Source of the DNA: Yinghuangia elevatio
GTDB lineage: Bacteria > Actinomycetota > Actinomycetes > Streptomycetales > Streptomycetaceae
NCBI RefSeq assembly: GCF_040649515.1
Contig: NZ_JBEZFP010000007.1
Span: 1 to 64,000, forward strand
Reading direction: 5' to 3'
Length of the DNA: 64,000 nt
Positions 15,758 through 24,925 of this stretch are shown here, one piece after another. The position numbers were made by a program, and so were the translations under genes. How positions within the stretch are numbered: position 1 is the first letter of the stretch; each line of letters starts with the position of its first letter. The notes below the pieces were generated by a model, which saw only the letters and a list, made by a program, of their open reading frames with translations, ran no database searches and was not told the origin of the DNA.

Positions 15758-16153
15758 ATGCACAAGACTCCCGAGACACTCGTCGTCGAACTTGACGGCT
15801 CCGCGGGTTCCGTACGCGGCGCACGGCAGGAGACCCACCGTTTCCTTGCCGACGCCGAGCGGACCGCCCGGATCGCCCCGGACACCGCCAGGGACGTCCT
15901 GATGGTGGTGGGCGAGCTGGTGGCGAACGCCTGTCGGCACGCGCCGGGGCCGTGCCGGCTGAGTGTCGAGGTCGCATCGGATTCGGTCGACGTCGCCGTG
16001 CAGGACTCCGGGTCGTCCCGGCTCGGTCCGGCACGGCGGCGTCAGCCGCCCGGCTACGGGCTTTGGATCGTCGCGCGCCTCACCAAGGGCATCCATGTGC
16101 TGCCGGTTCCCGGCGGCAAGGTCGTCCGGGCGTCCGTCCCCCTGGCAGGATGA
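15758..16153 (+). CDS. anti-sigma factor, RsbW-like HATPase kinase
   Basis: A 131-residue GHKL-type serine kinase that would bind and hold the sigma factor and phosphorylate the STAS protein. The N-box is VVGELVANACRHA, the G1 box lies around VQDSGSSRLG, and a G2-like GYGLWIVARL follows. Size fits the small actinobacterial RsbW relatives. It lies 29 bp after the sigma gene and 30 bp before the STAS gene, the standard order for this switch. The partner sigma is most likely the adjacent one, but the second SigF-like factor at 33240 has no anti-sigma of its own and could also be a client. Confidence 0.9.
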   Translation: MHKTPETLVVELDGSAGSVRGARQETHRFLADAERTARIAPDTARDVLMVVGELVANACRHAPGPCRLSVEVASDSVDVAVQDSGSSRLGPARRRQPPGYGLWIVARLTKGIHVLPVPGGKVVRASVPLAG

Positions 16154-16183
16154 ACCGGACGGGAGCACCCGGGGAGGAACCGC

Positions 16184-16567
16184 ATGCCCGAGCCCTACCA
16201 GCACGAAGACGGACAGGAAGACGAGGAGCGCGTCGTGGACGCCGACAACGTGGTCGAGCGCGACGGCTGGACCGTCGTGCCGGTCCGCGGCGACCTCGAC
16301 TTCTATTCCGCACCGATGTTCGCCGAGTCGGTGCGCTCGCTCGCCGCGCCCGGCCCCCGCCGGGTGGTCCTGGACCTGGCCGACGTGGAGTTCATGGACT
16401 CCACCGGACTGCGCCTGCTGCTGGGCGTGTCCCGGGATCTGCGCGAGGCGGGCGGGGCGCTGCGCCTGGCCGGACCGGGCGACCTCGTCCTGCGGCTGCT
16501 CGAGGTGACCCAGGTCGCCCCGCTGCTGCCCGCTTTCCCTGATGTAACGTCGGCGTGCAGTGACTGA
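16184..16567 (+). CDS. STAS anti-anti-sigma factor, RsbV-like
   Basis: A 127-residue STAS-domain protein. The signature VEFMDSTGLRLLLGV holds Ser73, the expected phosphorylation site. The N-terminus has an acidic extension of about 25 residues. When unphosphorylated it should bind the HATPase and release the sigma factor. Phosphatases able to reset it are encoded directly after it and at 12545. The stop codon overlaps the start of the next gene by 8 bp, so the two products are probably made in linked amounts. Confidence 0.92.
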   Translation: MPEPYQHEDGQEDEERVVDADNVVERDGWTVVPVRGDLDFYSAPMFAESVRSLAAPGPRRVVLDLADVEFMDSTGLRLLLGVSRDLREAGGALRLAGPGDLVLRLLEVTQVAPLLPAFPDVTSACSD

Positions 16568-19277
16568 TTCGACCGCACCTCGCTCCTCGTCTCGACGATC
16601 CGCTTCCACCTGGTCCGCCACGTCCGAGGCCGCCACGCTCACCGCCACCGTGGACCGGCTCCGCGCCGAGGTCGACGGGCTCCGCCGGGCCATGCGCTCA
16701 CGCGCGGTGATAGAGCAGGCGAAGGGCCTGCTGATGGCACGCATGTCGTGCAGCGCCGACGAAGCTTTCGGACATTTGGCGCAATTGTCGCAACACACCA
16801 ATATGAAGCTCGCCGAAGTCGCGGCCGGGCTCTTGGGCGTGGCGGCTCCCCCGAGTTCGCCGGCGGTCCCCCGAGGTGGGTCGCCGGGCACCGGACAGAC
16901 GGCCGCGGGGCGGACGACGGCCCCGGGACTGCCGGGCACGGAATCGACGGGCGTCGGGCAACCGGGCGCGGAGCAGTCGGACGCGGGGCAGCCGGGCACC
17001 GGCCAACCGGGCTCGGGGCCGCGAGGCGGCGGCCAGTCGCGCCGTGCCCGAGCCGCGGCCGACCGCAAGCCCGAGGGCGGACGGCGACGCGGTACGGCTC
17101 CCACGTCGAGGACCGTGCCTCCGGCGCGCGTCCACCCCGCCGAAGAACAGCCCGGCACCACGCGCACGCCGCTCGACCTGTCCTCCGAGGAAGCGGCGCG
17201 CTACCACCTGGTCGCGGCGGTCCTGGAGACCGCCGACGACGGCGACGACATGGCCCGGCTGCTGTGCGAGGAGGCACTCGGCAGCACCGAGGCCTGCATG
17301 GTGGCCATCGCACTGCTCGAACCGGACGGCGCGCTGCGCCTTGTGGGAACGCACGGGGTACCCGCGCAGGTCGCGAGCCAGTGGCAGCGGATACCCCCGC
17401 AGACGTCCGTGCCGCTCACCGACGTCGTGCACAGCGGCGAGCCCGTGCACCTCCCCGACCGGGCCGCGTTCGCCGCGCGCTATCCCCAGGTCGACGCGGC
17501 CCTGATGCCCGGCGAACAGCTGTGGGTGGTTCCGCTGGTCGACGCGCAGGGCGCGACGAGCGGTGCCCTGGCCGTCGGCTGGCCGGCCTCGGTCCAGGAC
17601 ATGAGCGCAGCCGCCTCGTTCCTTGGGGCGCTCGCCCAACTGTGCGGCGGCGCCGTGCCGCGGCTGGCCGCGCGGACGGCTCGCGGCGCGCTCTCCGGCG
17701 ACGAGATGTGGTTCCGCGCGCTGCTGGACTCGCTGCTCGACCCGGTACTGATCCTGGCCCCGATACGCGAGGCCGGCACCGAGTCCGCGGGCGCGTCGAC
17801 CCCGGCGTCCGGCGGCACCGGCGGCGACCACGGCGGCGTGACCGACTTCCGCATCGACTACGCCAACGCCGCGACCGTCGACCTGGCCGGGCGTACCGGC
17901 GCCGACGTGGTCGGGCGGCGGATGACCGACCTGTACCCCGGCATGGTGGTGTCCGGCGTGTTCGGGCAGTTGCTGGACGTGCAGCGCACCGGCACTCCGT
18001 ACGAAGGCGAGGCCGAGCAGTTCATCGAGATGGTGTCCGGCCATTTGCGGTCGTCGACGATGACGCTGCGCGCCGTACGCTTCCTCGACGGCGTGCTGCT
18101 GAGCTGGCGCATCCACGACGAGGACGAGCGGCGTGCCGCCCAGTTCGCCCAGGCACAGCGGCTCGCCAACCTGGGCACGTGGCAGTACGACATGGGCACC
18201 GGCGAAACCGTCTGGTCCCCCGAGATGTTCACGATTATCGGGCTGGACCGCGCGGACGGCACGCCCGGCCCGGCCGCGCTCGCGGACGCCGTCGCCCCGG
18301 ACGACCTCCCGGCGGTGGAGGCGGTGTTGCACGAGCTGCTGACCGAACACCGGCCGCAGACCCTGGAGTTCCGGGTGACCCGGCCGGACGGCAGGCCGTG
18401 CACGGTACGCGCGGCCGCCGAGGCCGTGTGCGACCCGGACGGCGAGGAGGTGCTCGCGCTGCGTGGCGTGCTCCAGGACGTCACCGCGTGGCGCCGGACG
18501 CAGGACGCCCTTGCCGACGCCCGGGACCAGTTGGCGGAGGAGCGCGGGCGTACCGCCACCCAGCACGCGGCGGTGACGCTGCTCCAGCGCGCCATCATCG
18601 ACGTGCCGCCGCCGTCCGACCCCGAGGTGATGCGCTTCGCGGCGCACTACGTGCCCGCCGAGAGCATCGCCCAGGTCGGCGGCGACTGGTACGACCGCGT
18701 CACCCTGCCCGACGGCCGTATTCTCGTCGCCGTCGGCGACGTCTCCGGGCACGGTCTGCCGGCGGCGGCCGGAATGACCCAGGTACGCCACGCACTTCGG
18801 GGCATGGCGTACACCGGCGCCGAACCGGCGCAGATCCTCACCTGGCTGAACCGCATGGTGTGCCACCAGCGTTCGGACTACATCGCCACGGTCATCTGCG
18901 CGCTGGTGAACCCCAGGACCAGGACCATGACGTGGTCCCAGGCCGGCCATCTGCCGCCCCTGCACGTACGCGAGGGCGCGCCGCGGGTGCTCCAGACGCC
19001 GTTCGGCATGGTCCTGGGGGCGAGTTCGGGCGCTGCGTACGGCTCGGCGGTGGTGGACCTGGCGCCGGGCGACATGGTCCTGATGTACACCGACGGCCTG
19101 GTCGAGCACCGCGGCGCGGACCTGGGCCGCGGGCTGTCCCGGCTGGTCGGGACCGTACGGGAGGGCTGCGACGGCGAGCTGGACGCTTGCGTGGAGCACG
19201 TCATGCGGCATCTGGGCACTCCCAATCCCCAGGACGACACCTGCCTGATCGGCTTCCAGATCCCGGGCGGCAAGTAG
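16560..19277 (+). CDS. ANTAR-GAF-PAS-PAS-PP2C phosphatase
   Basis: A 905-residue multidomain regulator. Residues 33-93 are an ANTAR RNA-binding domain (RAVIEQAKGLLMARM, then SQHTNMKL). A flexible Gly/Pro/Thr-rich linker runs to about 200. A GAF-like domain (205-370) follows, then two PAS domains (about 385-520 and 525-645, the second with WQYDMGTGETVWSPEMF), a short coiled coil, and a C-terminal SpoIIE/PP2C domain (GGDWYDRV, VGDVSGHGLPAAAGM, LMYTDGLVEH, DDTCLIGF). The catalytic Asp residues are present. It would dephosphorylate the STAS protein in response to a signal, while the ANTAR part could bind nascent RNA. GTG start, 8-bp overlap with the STAS gene. Confidence 0.92.
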   Translation: MTDSTAPRSSSRRSASTWSATSEAATLTATVDRLRAEVDGLRRAMRSRAVIEQAKGLLMARMSCSADEAFGHLAQLSQHTNMKLAEVAAGLLGVAAPPSSPAVPRGGSPGTGQTAAGRTTAPGLPGTESTGVGQPGAEQSDAGQPGTGQPGSGPRGGGQSRRARAAADRKPEGGRRRGTAPTSRTVPPARVHPAEEQPGTTRTPLDLSSEEAARYHLVAAVLETADDGDDMARLLCEEALGSTEACMVAIALLEPDGALRLVGTHGVPAQVASQWQRIPPQTSVPLTDVVHSGEPVHLPDRAAFAARYPQVDAALMPGEQLWVVPLVDAQGATSGALAVGWPASVQDMSAAASFLGALAQLCGGAVPRLAARTARGALSGDEMWFRALLDSLLDPVLILAPIREAGTESAGASTPASGGTGGDHGGVTDFRIDYANAATVDLAGRTGADVVGRRMTDLYPGMVVSGVFGQLLDVQRTGTPYEGEAEQFIEMVSGHLRSSTMTLRAVRFLDGVLLSWRIHDEDERRAAQFAQAQRLANLGTWQYDMGTGETVWSPEMFTIIGLDRADGTPGPAALADAVAPDDLPAVEAVLHELLTEHRPQTLEFRVTRPDGRPCTVRAAAEAVCDPDGEEVLALRGVLQDVTAWRRTQDALADARDQLAEERGRTATQHAAVTLLQRAIIDVPPPSDPEVMRFAAHYVPAESIAQVGGDWYDRVTLPDGRILVAVGDVSGHGLPAAAGMTQVRHALRGMAYTGAEPAQILTWLNRMVCHQRSDYIATVICALVNPRTRTMTWSQAGHLPPLHVREGAPRVLQTPFGMVLGASSGAAYGSAVVDLAPGDMVLMYTDGLVEHRGADLGRGLSRLVGTVREGCDGELDACVEHVMRHLGTPNPQDDTCLIGFQIPGGK

Positions 19278-19296
19278 GAGCGGGCCGGGCGCCCGA

Positions 19297-20763
19297 TCAT
19301 CCCACCGGCTCCTTCTCGGCCGCCGCGGCCGTGGTGGGGCCTGATGCGGCCGCGGAGTTGCGCGTCCTGGCGTGGTGCACGAGCTGCGCGACCGCGGCGA
19401 CCGCGATGTTGGCGACCAGGCCGAGGATGCCCGCGTTGACGTTGCCGACGTCAGGCTTCTCGAAGGTGACATACCAGACGACCGCCACGCCCGCCGCCAT
19501 GCCCAGGAGGACGGGCCACTTGGCGAGCAGTCTGCGGGCGGTGAGGACCGCGACGAACCCGGGCGCGAGCTGCGCGAGGCCGCTGAACGTGAGGAGCAGC
19601 AGGTCGGCGAGCGCGTCGGGGCGGTTGAGGCCGAGCAGCAGCGCGATGCCCGCAGCGACTACCACGAAGCCGTGGTTGACCGCGAGTTGGGCGCGCGGGT
19701 TGCGGGTCCGCACGATGTTCCGGGCGACCAGCGTCGACATGCCCATGCACAGTGCCGCGGCCGGCACCATCGCCGCCGAGGCCGCCGCGACCGCGACGAC
19801 GCCGACGAACCAGTCGGGCAGCGCGTCCCTGGTGAGGGTCAGCAGCACGCTGTTGCCGTTGGTCTTCTGGTCCAGCGCGATCGCGCCGGTGAACCCGATG
19901 GCGATGGGGAGGATGATGACGACCTGGTAGAGCGGCAGCCAAATGCTGTTCTTGCGCAGCACGTTCTCGTCCTTGGCCGCGAGCGTCGCCGGCCACAGGT
20001 GCGGAAGTGTCATGAATGCGCTGCCGATTGCCGAGATCAGGATGCTGGTGAGCCACCACGTCCGGTCGTTGGCGCCGTCGTCGGAGACGGTCAGCAGCTC
20101 CGGGCGGGTCTCCTTGACCTGGTCGAAGACGTCGGTGAGGCCGCCCGCAAAATGCGACGGGATGGCGATCACCAGGACCACCATCGCCAGGATGACCAGG
20201 ACGTCCTTGAGGTAGGCGGTGTTGGCGACCCCGCGCAGACCCGACCACAGCACGAACGCCACGGTCAGCACGGTCGCGATGACCATGCTGATGTCGCCCC
20301 AGTTCTCCTTGCCGGTGACCAGCTGCACGATGGCGCCCAGCCCGGTGATCTGGAGTTGCAGGTAGGGCAGCAGGAACACGACGCCCATGACGGCCACCAC
20401 GAAGCCCATGAGCTTCGAGTTGTAGCGCTCCTCGAAGTAGTCAGCCTGCGTGATGTAGTTGTGCCGCCTGCCGAGCCGCCACACGATCGGCGCGATGAAG
20501 AACATCCCGATGAACGACAGCGGGATGTAGGGGATCGCGTACGTCGCGGCGACGCCGCCGCCGAACGCGACACCCGCGACGCCCAGGAACGTGAACGTCG
20601 TGAACGCCTCGCCGGCTTGCAGGAACCACGCCGACAGCGCGCCGAAGTCCCTTTTGCCGACGGTCCATTCGTCCAGGTCGGCGGTCTTGCCGCGGCGTCC
20701 CATGAGACCGAGCGCGGCGATCACGACCATGCCGGCGATGGCCACGGTGAAGGTGACGTTCAT
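19297..20763 (-). CDS. sodium:solute symporter (SSS family)
   Basis: A 488-residue membrane protein with about 13 hydrophobic segments. Family features include the N-terminal YWTVGKR-like segment DEWTVGKRDFGALSAWF, TFTFLGVAGVAFGGG, and the Na-site region around residues 325-350. It probably imports an organic acid or similar solute with sodium. Its ATG overlaps the stop of the DUF3311 gene by 4 bp (ATGA); such pairs are common, with the small protein a likely partner subunit. It ends 19 bp from the convergent phosphatase gene. The substrate cannot be read from sequence, but the divergent M20 amidohydrolase could act on an imported amide. Confidence 0.9.
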   Translation of the reverse strand: MNVTFTVAIAGMVVIAALGLMGRRGKTADLDEWTVGKRDFGALSAWFLQAGEAFTTFTFLGVAGVAFGGGVAATYAIPYIPLSFIGMFFIAPIVWRLGRRHNYITQADYFEERYNSKLMGFVVAVMGVVFLLPYLQLQITGLGAIVQLVTGKENWGDISMVIATVLTVAFVLWSGLRGVANTAYLKDVLVILAMVVLVIAIPSHFAGGLTDVFDQVKETRPELLTVSDDGANDRTWWLTSILISAIGSAFMTLPHLWPATLAAKDENVLRKNSIWLPLYQVVIILPIAIGFTGAIALDQKTNGNSVLLTLTRDALPDWFVGVVAVAAASAAMVPAAALCMGMSTLVARNIVRTRNPRAQLAVNHGFVVVAAGIALLLGLNRPDALADLLLLTFSGLAQLAPGFVAVLTARRLLAKWPVLLGMAAGVAVVWYVTFEKPDVGNVNAGILGLVANIAVAAVAQLVHHARTRNSAAASGPTTAAAAEKEPVG

Positions 20764-20972
20764 CGGCCGTCGCCGCCTTCCTCGCGGGCGCGGCGGTCGC
20801 GCTCGACCACCAGCAGGACCGGGGTGATCATGAACACCCAGAACGAGCACCACACGAACAACCTGGGCACCCCGAACCACAGGTCCTCGGTGTTCACGAA
20901 GGGCAGCCACACGGCGCTGAGCAGGGCCACGACGGGAATGACAGGGAGCAGGACCACGGGGGAACGCCTCAT
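20760..20972 (-). CDS. DUF3311 small membrane protein
   Basis: A 70-residue protein with two hydrophobic helices: PVVLLPVIPVVALLSAVW (residues 5-22) and a Trp/Phe-rich second helix (about 38-56), ending in a charged tail. DUF3311 proteins nearly always precede an SSS symporter and are thought to assist it. Here the stop overlaps the symporter start by 4 bp. It is divergent from the amidohydrolase at 21198. Confidence 0.88.
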   Translation of the reverse strand: MRRSPVVLLPVIPVVALLSAVWLPFVNTEDLWFGVPRLFVWCSFWVFMITPVLLVVERDRRAREEGGDGR

Positions 20973-21197
20973 ACCGCCTCCTGGGGGAAGGGTCGACCGA
21001 CAAGCCCTGGCCGGGTGCGGGTCGCGCGGAGACAGCCTGAAAGGGGTCCCGGCGCGAGGACAACAAGATCCCCGCGATCGACGGATTCGGCCACGATCGT
21101 GGCGGTTTCCGCGAACAGCCCCGGTCCGCTCGCCAGGCCCCGCCGACGGGTGGAAGGTCGGGGGAACCTGCCGTTCCCGCACCCGAGGAGTGCCTCG

Positions 21198-22409
21198 ATG
21201 TCCCTCCGTCATGCCGCCCGCGACCTGCACGAAGACCTGGTCCGCCTGAGGCACTCCCTGCACCGCGAGCCGGAGGTCGGCCTCGATCTGCCGCGTACGC
21301 GCGACAAGGTCCTGGCCGCGCTCGAAGGGCTCCCGCTGGAAGTGTCGACGGGCACGCGCGCCACGTCGGTCACCGCGGTCCTGCGCGGTGCCCGCCCCGG
21401 ACCGACGGTGCTGCTGCGCGGCGACATGGACGGCCTGCCGGTCGGCGAGCGGGGCGGCGCCGCGTACGCGTCCCGCGTGCCGGGGCGCATGCACGCCTGC
21501 GGGCACGACATGCACACGGCGATGCTGGCCGGTGCCGCGCACCTGCTCTCGGCGGTACGCGACGGCCTCGCGGGGAGCGTGGTGTTCGCGTTCCAGCCGG
21601 GAGAGGAGGGGCACCACGGTGCGCGTGTGATGCTGGAGGAGGGCCTGCTCGACGCGTCGGGCGAACGCCCGGTCGCCGCTTACGGGTTGCACGTGATGTC
21701 GGCGGGCCTGCCGACCGGGGTCTTCCTGAGCCGGGGCGGCACGATGATGGCGTCGGGCGACACGCTGAGGGTGACGGTGCGCGGCGCCGGCGGCCACGGG
21801 TCGGCACCGCACCGGGCGCAGGACCCGGTGCCGGCGGCCTGCGAGATGGTGGTCGCGTTGCAGACGATGGTGACCCGGACGTTCGACGTGTTCGACCCGG
21901 TCGTGCTGTCGGTGTGCCGGCTGCGGGCGGGCGAGGCGGACAACGTCATCCCGGACACCGCGTCGTTCACCGCGACGGTCCGGTGCTTCTCGGCCACCGC
22001 GCGGGCGGCCGTACGGGAACACGCGTACCGGCTGCTGCGCGGTGTCGCGGACGCCCACGGGCTGGGCGTGGACGTCGAGTTCGAGGCCGTCTTCCCGGTG
22101 ACGGTCAACGACGGCGGGGAGACCGGGTTCGCGGCGGACACGGTGCGCGAGGCGTTCGGGGAAGAGCGCTTCGCGGAGGCGGCGCAGCCGTTCTCGGGGT
22201 CGGAGGATTTCGCGTACATGCTCCGGGAAATCCCGGGCGCCTTCGTGGCGTTGGGCGCGTGCCCGGCGGACCGCGACCCCGCGCGGGCCCCGTTCAACCA
22301 CTCCCCCGAGGCCGTGTTCGACGACGTGGTGCTGAGCGACGGGGCGGGCCTGTACGCGGAGTTGGCGGCGCGCCGGCTCGCCCGTGCGGCGGCGGACGCG
22401 GCGGGCTGA
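21198..22409 (+). CDS. M20D amidohydrolase (hippurate/N-acyl amino acid type)
   Basis: A 403-residue cytoplasmic dinuclear metallo-amidohydrolase. Ligand motifs are HACGHDMHTAML (residues 97-108), FQPGEEGHHGARVMLEEG with the catalytic Glu pair (about 133-150), GLHVMSAG and the C-terminal SGSEDFAYML. It should cleave N-acyl amino acids or similar amides. GAGGAG lies 7 nt before the ATG. It is divergent from the symporter pair, with about 225 bp between them, so it may process the transported compound. Confidence 0.9.
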   Translation: MSLRHAARDLHEDLVRLRHSLHREPEVGLDLPRTRDKVLAALEGLPLEVSTGTRATSVTAVLRGARPGPTVLLRGDMDGLPVGERGGAAYASRVPGRMHACGHDMHTAMLAGAAHLLSAVRDGLAGSVVFAFQPGEEGHHGARVMLEEGLLDASGERPVAAYGLHVMSAGLPTGVFLSRGGTMMASGDTLRVTVRGAGGHGSAPHRAQDPVPAACEMVVALQTMVTRTFDVFDPVVLSVCRLRAGEADNVIPDTASFTATVRCFSATARAAVREHAYRLLRGVADAHGLGVDVEFEAVFPVTVNDGGETGFAADTVREAFGEERFAEAAQPFSGSEDFAYMLREIPGAFVALGACPADRDPARAPFNHSPEAVFDDVVLSDGAGLYAELAARRLARAAADAAG

Positions 22410-22451
22410 GCGCCCGGCGGTTCGGCGGGCGGGGCGCGTCGGGCGGCACGC

Positions 22452-22480
22452 GGGTCGGCGGGTCGGCGGGTCGGCGGGTC
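22452..22480. repeat. 8-bp tandem repeat gggtcggc
   Basis: Three full copies and one partial copy of gggtcggc lie between two convergent genes and run into the stop codon of the CGNR gene. No function is evident. Confidence 0.7.
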
Positions 22481-23042
22481 AGTCCGCGACGCTCGACGCC
22501 GCCCGTTTGCGTGCCCGGTGGGCCGCCACGTTGGCGCGGTTGGCGCACGCCTCCGAGCAGTAGCGGCGGCGGCCGTTGCGCGAGGTGTCCGCGTACACGC
22601 GCTCGCAGCGGTCCGCCGCGCACACGCCCGACCGCTCGATGCCGTGTTCGGCGAGGAGGTTGGCCAGGCCGATGGCGGTGTTGATGCGGACGCGCTCGGC
22701 GAAGGGCACGCCGGAGGGCGCGTAGTGCACGTGGAGGCCGTAGCCGTGGTCGACGAGCCGCGGCCGCATGGCCACCCGCTCCAGCATGCCGTTGGCCAGG
22801 CCCACCGCCGCCTCCAGCTCGTCGGCCGCGAAGATGCCGCGCAGCTCGGTGCCCCACTCGGCGAGCTGCGCCACCTCGGGGGCGCGCAGGTCGCGGGTGA
22901 GGAACGAGAACGGCGCGAGCAGTTCGCGCAGCGCCTCGACGGTGACCGGCGGAGCGTCCGGGGACGCGTTGTCGACCGTCCAGAAATTCACCAGCGCGAC
23001 AGCGGCGCCGACACCGTCGCTGCGGTAACCGTTGACGTCCAT
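22479..23042 (-). CDS. CGNR zinc-finger regulator
   Basis: A 187-residue member of the CGNR (ABATE plus zinc finger) family. The N-terminal part (ALVNFWTVDN, LLAPFSFLTRDL) fits the stress-ligand ABATE domain. The C-terminus has the treble-clef zinc finger: GVCAADRCERVY, then RRRYCSEACANR, with four Cys and a basic tail RARKR suited to DNA binding. These proteins are thought to be stress-responsive transcription regulators. The ATG at 23042 was chosen over an upstream extension that lacks family similarity. It is divergent from the small gene at 23119, and an inverted repeat lies between them. Confidence 0.87.
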   Translation of the reverse strand: MDVNGYRSDGVGAAVALVNFWTVDNASPDAPPVTVEALRELLAPFSFLTRDLRAPEVAQLAEWGTELRGIFAADELEAAVGLANGMLERVAMRPRLVDHGYGLHVHYAPSGVPFAERVRINTAIGLANLLAEHGIERSGVCAADRCERVYADTSRNGRRRYCSEACANRANVAAHRARKRAASSVAD

Positions 23043-23060
23043 TGAACCCTTACTTAGTCT

Positions 23061-23100
23061 GATCGGTAAGGAGCAACCCGTACGAGAAGTATTACCGATC
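23061..23100. promoter_or_regulatory. inverted repeat between CGNR gene and small gene
   Basis: GATCGGTAA (23061-23069) and TTACCGATC (23092-23100) form perfect 9-bp arms 22 bp apart. CCTTAC/GTAAGG (23048-23053, 23066-23071) overlaps the left arm. The AT-rich site lies in a divergent promoter region and is a good operator candidate for the CGNR protein. Confidence 0.45.
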
Positions 23101-23118
23101 CTCGAAGGGACGGCCATC

Positions 23119-23355
23119 ATGGCGAGCTGCGACGTCTGCGGGCGGACCGAAGGACCGTGGGAGCACGTGATCTCGCGGCACCGCACTTCGGAGGGCGAAG
23201 TCGTCTACACCCGCTGCTCGTGCGGCAGCGTCGCGGTGCGACTCGCGGCGCCGAGCCACACCGAGGACGCCGAGGTCCTGGCCCGCGGGCCCGCCGAGCC
23301 CGCACTCGCACCGCTTCTGGCACTCGGAGCACTCGGCCCGCCAGAGGCTTCATAG
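23119..23355 (+). CDS. small zinc-ribbon-like protein
   Basis: A 78-residue protein. It has a Cys pair CDVC near the N-terminus and a second CSC group near residue 36, possibly a zinc ribbon. The C-terminus is Ala/Pro/Leu-rich. I do not recognise the family. The ATG at 23119 has GAAGGGACGG upstream. Divergent from the CGNR gene, it may be the target of that regulator. Confidence 0.65.
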   Translation: MASCDVCGRTEGPWEHVISRHRTSEGEVVYTRCSCGSVAVRLAAPSHTEDAEVLARGPAEPALAPLLALGALGPPEAS

Positions 23356-23473
23356 ATATCAAAACGGTAACTAACCTTCCGCATAGTAGGTTTGTGCTGC
23401 TGATATGAGCCGTGCCATTTCGGCGCCCGCCGTCCCCGGGCCCGCCTGTCCGTCCGTCGTACGGAGGCAGCTC

Positions 23474-24925
23474 ATGGAAAGACGCTCATTCCTCGCCCGG
23501 GGCGCGGTTGTCACGGGTGCCGCCCTGACCGCCACCGCCGGGCCGTTCCAAGGCCTCGTGGCCGCCCACGCCGACACCGCCCGGACGGGTCGCGGCGGGC
23601 CGCGGCCCGGACCCGGCTTCGGTGCGCTGGCGCCCACCCCGGACCGCACCGACGGCCAGGTGCGGCTGCACCTGCCGAAGGGGTTCGCGTACCGCAGCCT
23701 CGGCGTCGCGGGCGAGCCGATGAGCGACGGCGTGCCGACGCCCTCGCGCCACGACGGCATGGCCGCCTTCCGCGGTCAGCGCGGCGGCACCGTCCTCATT
23801 CGCAACCACGAAGTCCCGGGTGTGGCACCGGCTTTCGGCAATCCGTCCGACGCGTACGACCCGTCGTGCGGCGGCGGCACGACCACGCTGACGCTCGACC
23901 GGCGCGGCAACCTGGTCGACCAGCGTGTCAGCATCAACGGCACGATGATGAACTGCTCGGGCGGGCCCATGCCGTGGGGCTCGTGGGTGACCTGCGAAGA
24001 GGCCGTCGACGGCCCCGACGTGGTGCCGGCGTTCCCGGGCCAGGACAACTCCAAGCTGACCCGCAAGCACGGCTACATCTTCGAAGTCCCCCTGTACGGC
24101 CGGGCGCGGCGCGAACCGATCCGCAACGCGGGGCGCTTCCAGCACGAGTCGGTCGCGTTCGACCCGGTGTCCGGAGCGGTGTTCCTGACCGAGGACAACT
24201 TCGTGGCGCCGTGCGGCTTCTACCGCTACGTGCCGCCGGTGCACCCGTTGCGCGCGGGCAGGCTGCTGGACGGCGGGAGGCTGCAGATGCTCGCGGTGCG
24301 CGGCCGACCGAACGCGCCGCTGCAACTGGGCCAGCCGCGCGGGGCGACGTACGAGGTCGATTGGGTCGACATCACCGATCCGGACCCGGCGCACGCCCCG
24401 GGGACGAGCTGGTTCACCGCCTCAAGTGCGGTCGCCAACCAGGGGATTGCCCGTGGCGCGGCGCTGTTCTCACGGCTGGAGGGGTCGACGTACCGGCACG
24501 GCACCGTCTACTTCTGTTCGACGCAGGGCGGAGCGGCCGCGCCGGGCGACGAGTTGCCCCCGGTGCCCTTCCCGCGGTTCGGCGAGGGGCGCGGGCAGGT
24601 GTGGGCGTACGACATCCTGCGCCGCCGGCTGCGGCTGGTCTACGAGTCCCCGCACTCGCAGGTCCTCGACCTGCCGGACAACATCGCGGTGTCGCCGAAC
24701 GGGACGCTGATCCTGTGCGAGGACGGCGACGGCGACAATTACCTGCGGGGGCTGACCCAGAAGGGCGAGATCTTCGACATCTCGCGCATGGTGACGCCCG
24801 CCGGCGACGCGGACGCGGAGTTCGCCGGGGCGACGTTCTCCCCGGACGGCGACACGCTGTTCGTCAACATGCAGTCGGTGATCGGCCGGACCTTCGCCAT
24901 CTCGGGTCCCTGGGACCGCTGTTGA
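23474..24925 (+). CDS. Tat-exported PhoX-like (DUF839) protein
   Basis: A 483-residue predicted exported protein. The Tat signal has RRSFLARG followed by a hydrophobic stretch. The mature part has the DUF839/PhoX beta-propeller features: LIRNHEVPG, MNCSGGPMPWGSWVTCEEAVDG, ESVAFDPVSGAVFLTEDN and the C-terminal LCEDGDGDNYL plus FSPDGDTLFVNMQ. PhoX is a calcium/iron-dependent alkaline phosphatase, though many DUF839 paralogues lack proven activity. The start at 23474 is set by GGAGG 6 nt upstream and by the Tat motif. The upstream region from 23356 is AT-rich. Confidence 0.85.
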   Translation: MERRSFLARGAVVTGAALTATAGPFQGLVAAHADTARTGRGGPRPGPGFGALAPTPDRTDGQVRLHLPKGFAYRSLGVAGEPMSDGVPTPSRHDGMAAFRGQRGGTVLIRNHEVPGVAPAFGNPSDAYDPSCGGGTTTLTLDRRGNLVDQRVSINGTMMNCSGGPMPWGSWVTCEEAVDGPDVVPAFPGQDNSKLTRKHGYIFEVPLYGRARREPIRNAGRFQHESVAFDPVSGAVFLTEDNFVAPCGFYRYVPPVHPLRAGRLLDGGRLQMLAVRGRPNAPLQLGQPRGATYEVDWVDITDPDPAHAPGTSWFTASSAVANQGIARGAALFSRLEGSTYRHGTVYFCSTQGGAAAPGDELPPVPFPRFGEGRGQVWAYDILRRRLRLVYESPHSQVLDLPDNIAVSPNGTLILCEDGDGDNYLRGLTQKGEIFDISRMVTPAGDADAEFAGATFSPDGDTLFVNMQSVIGRTFAISGPWDRC

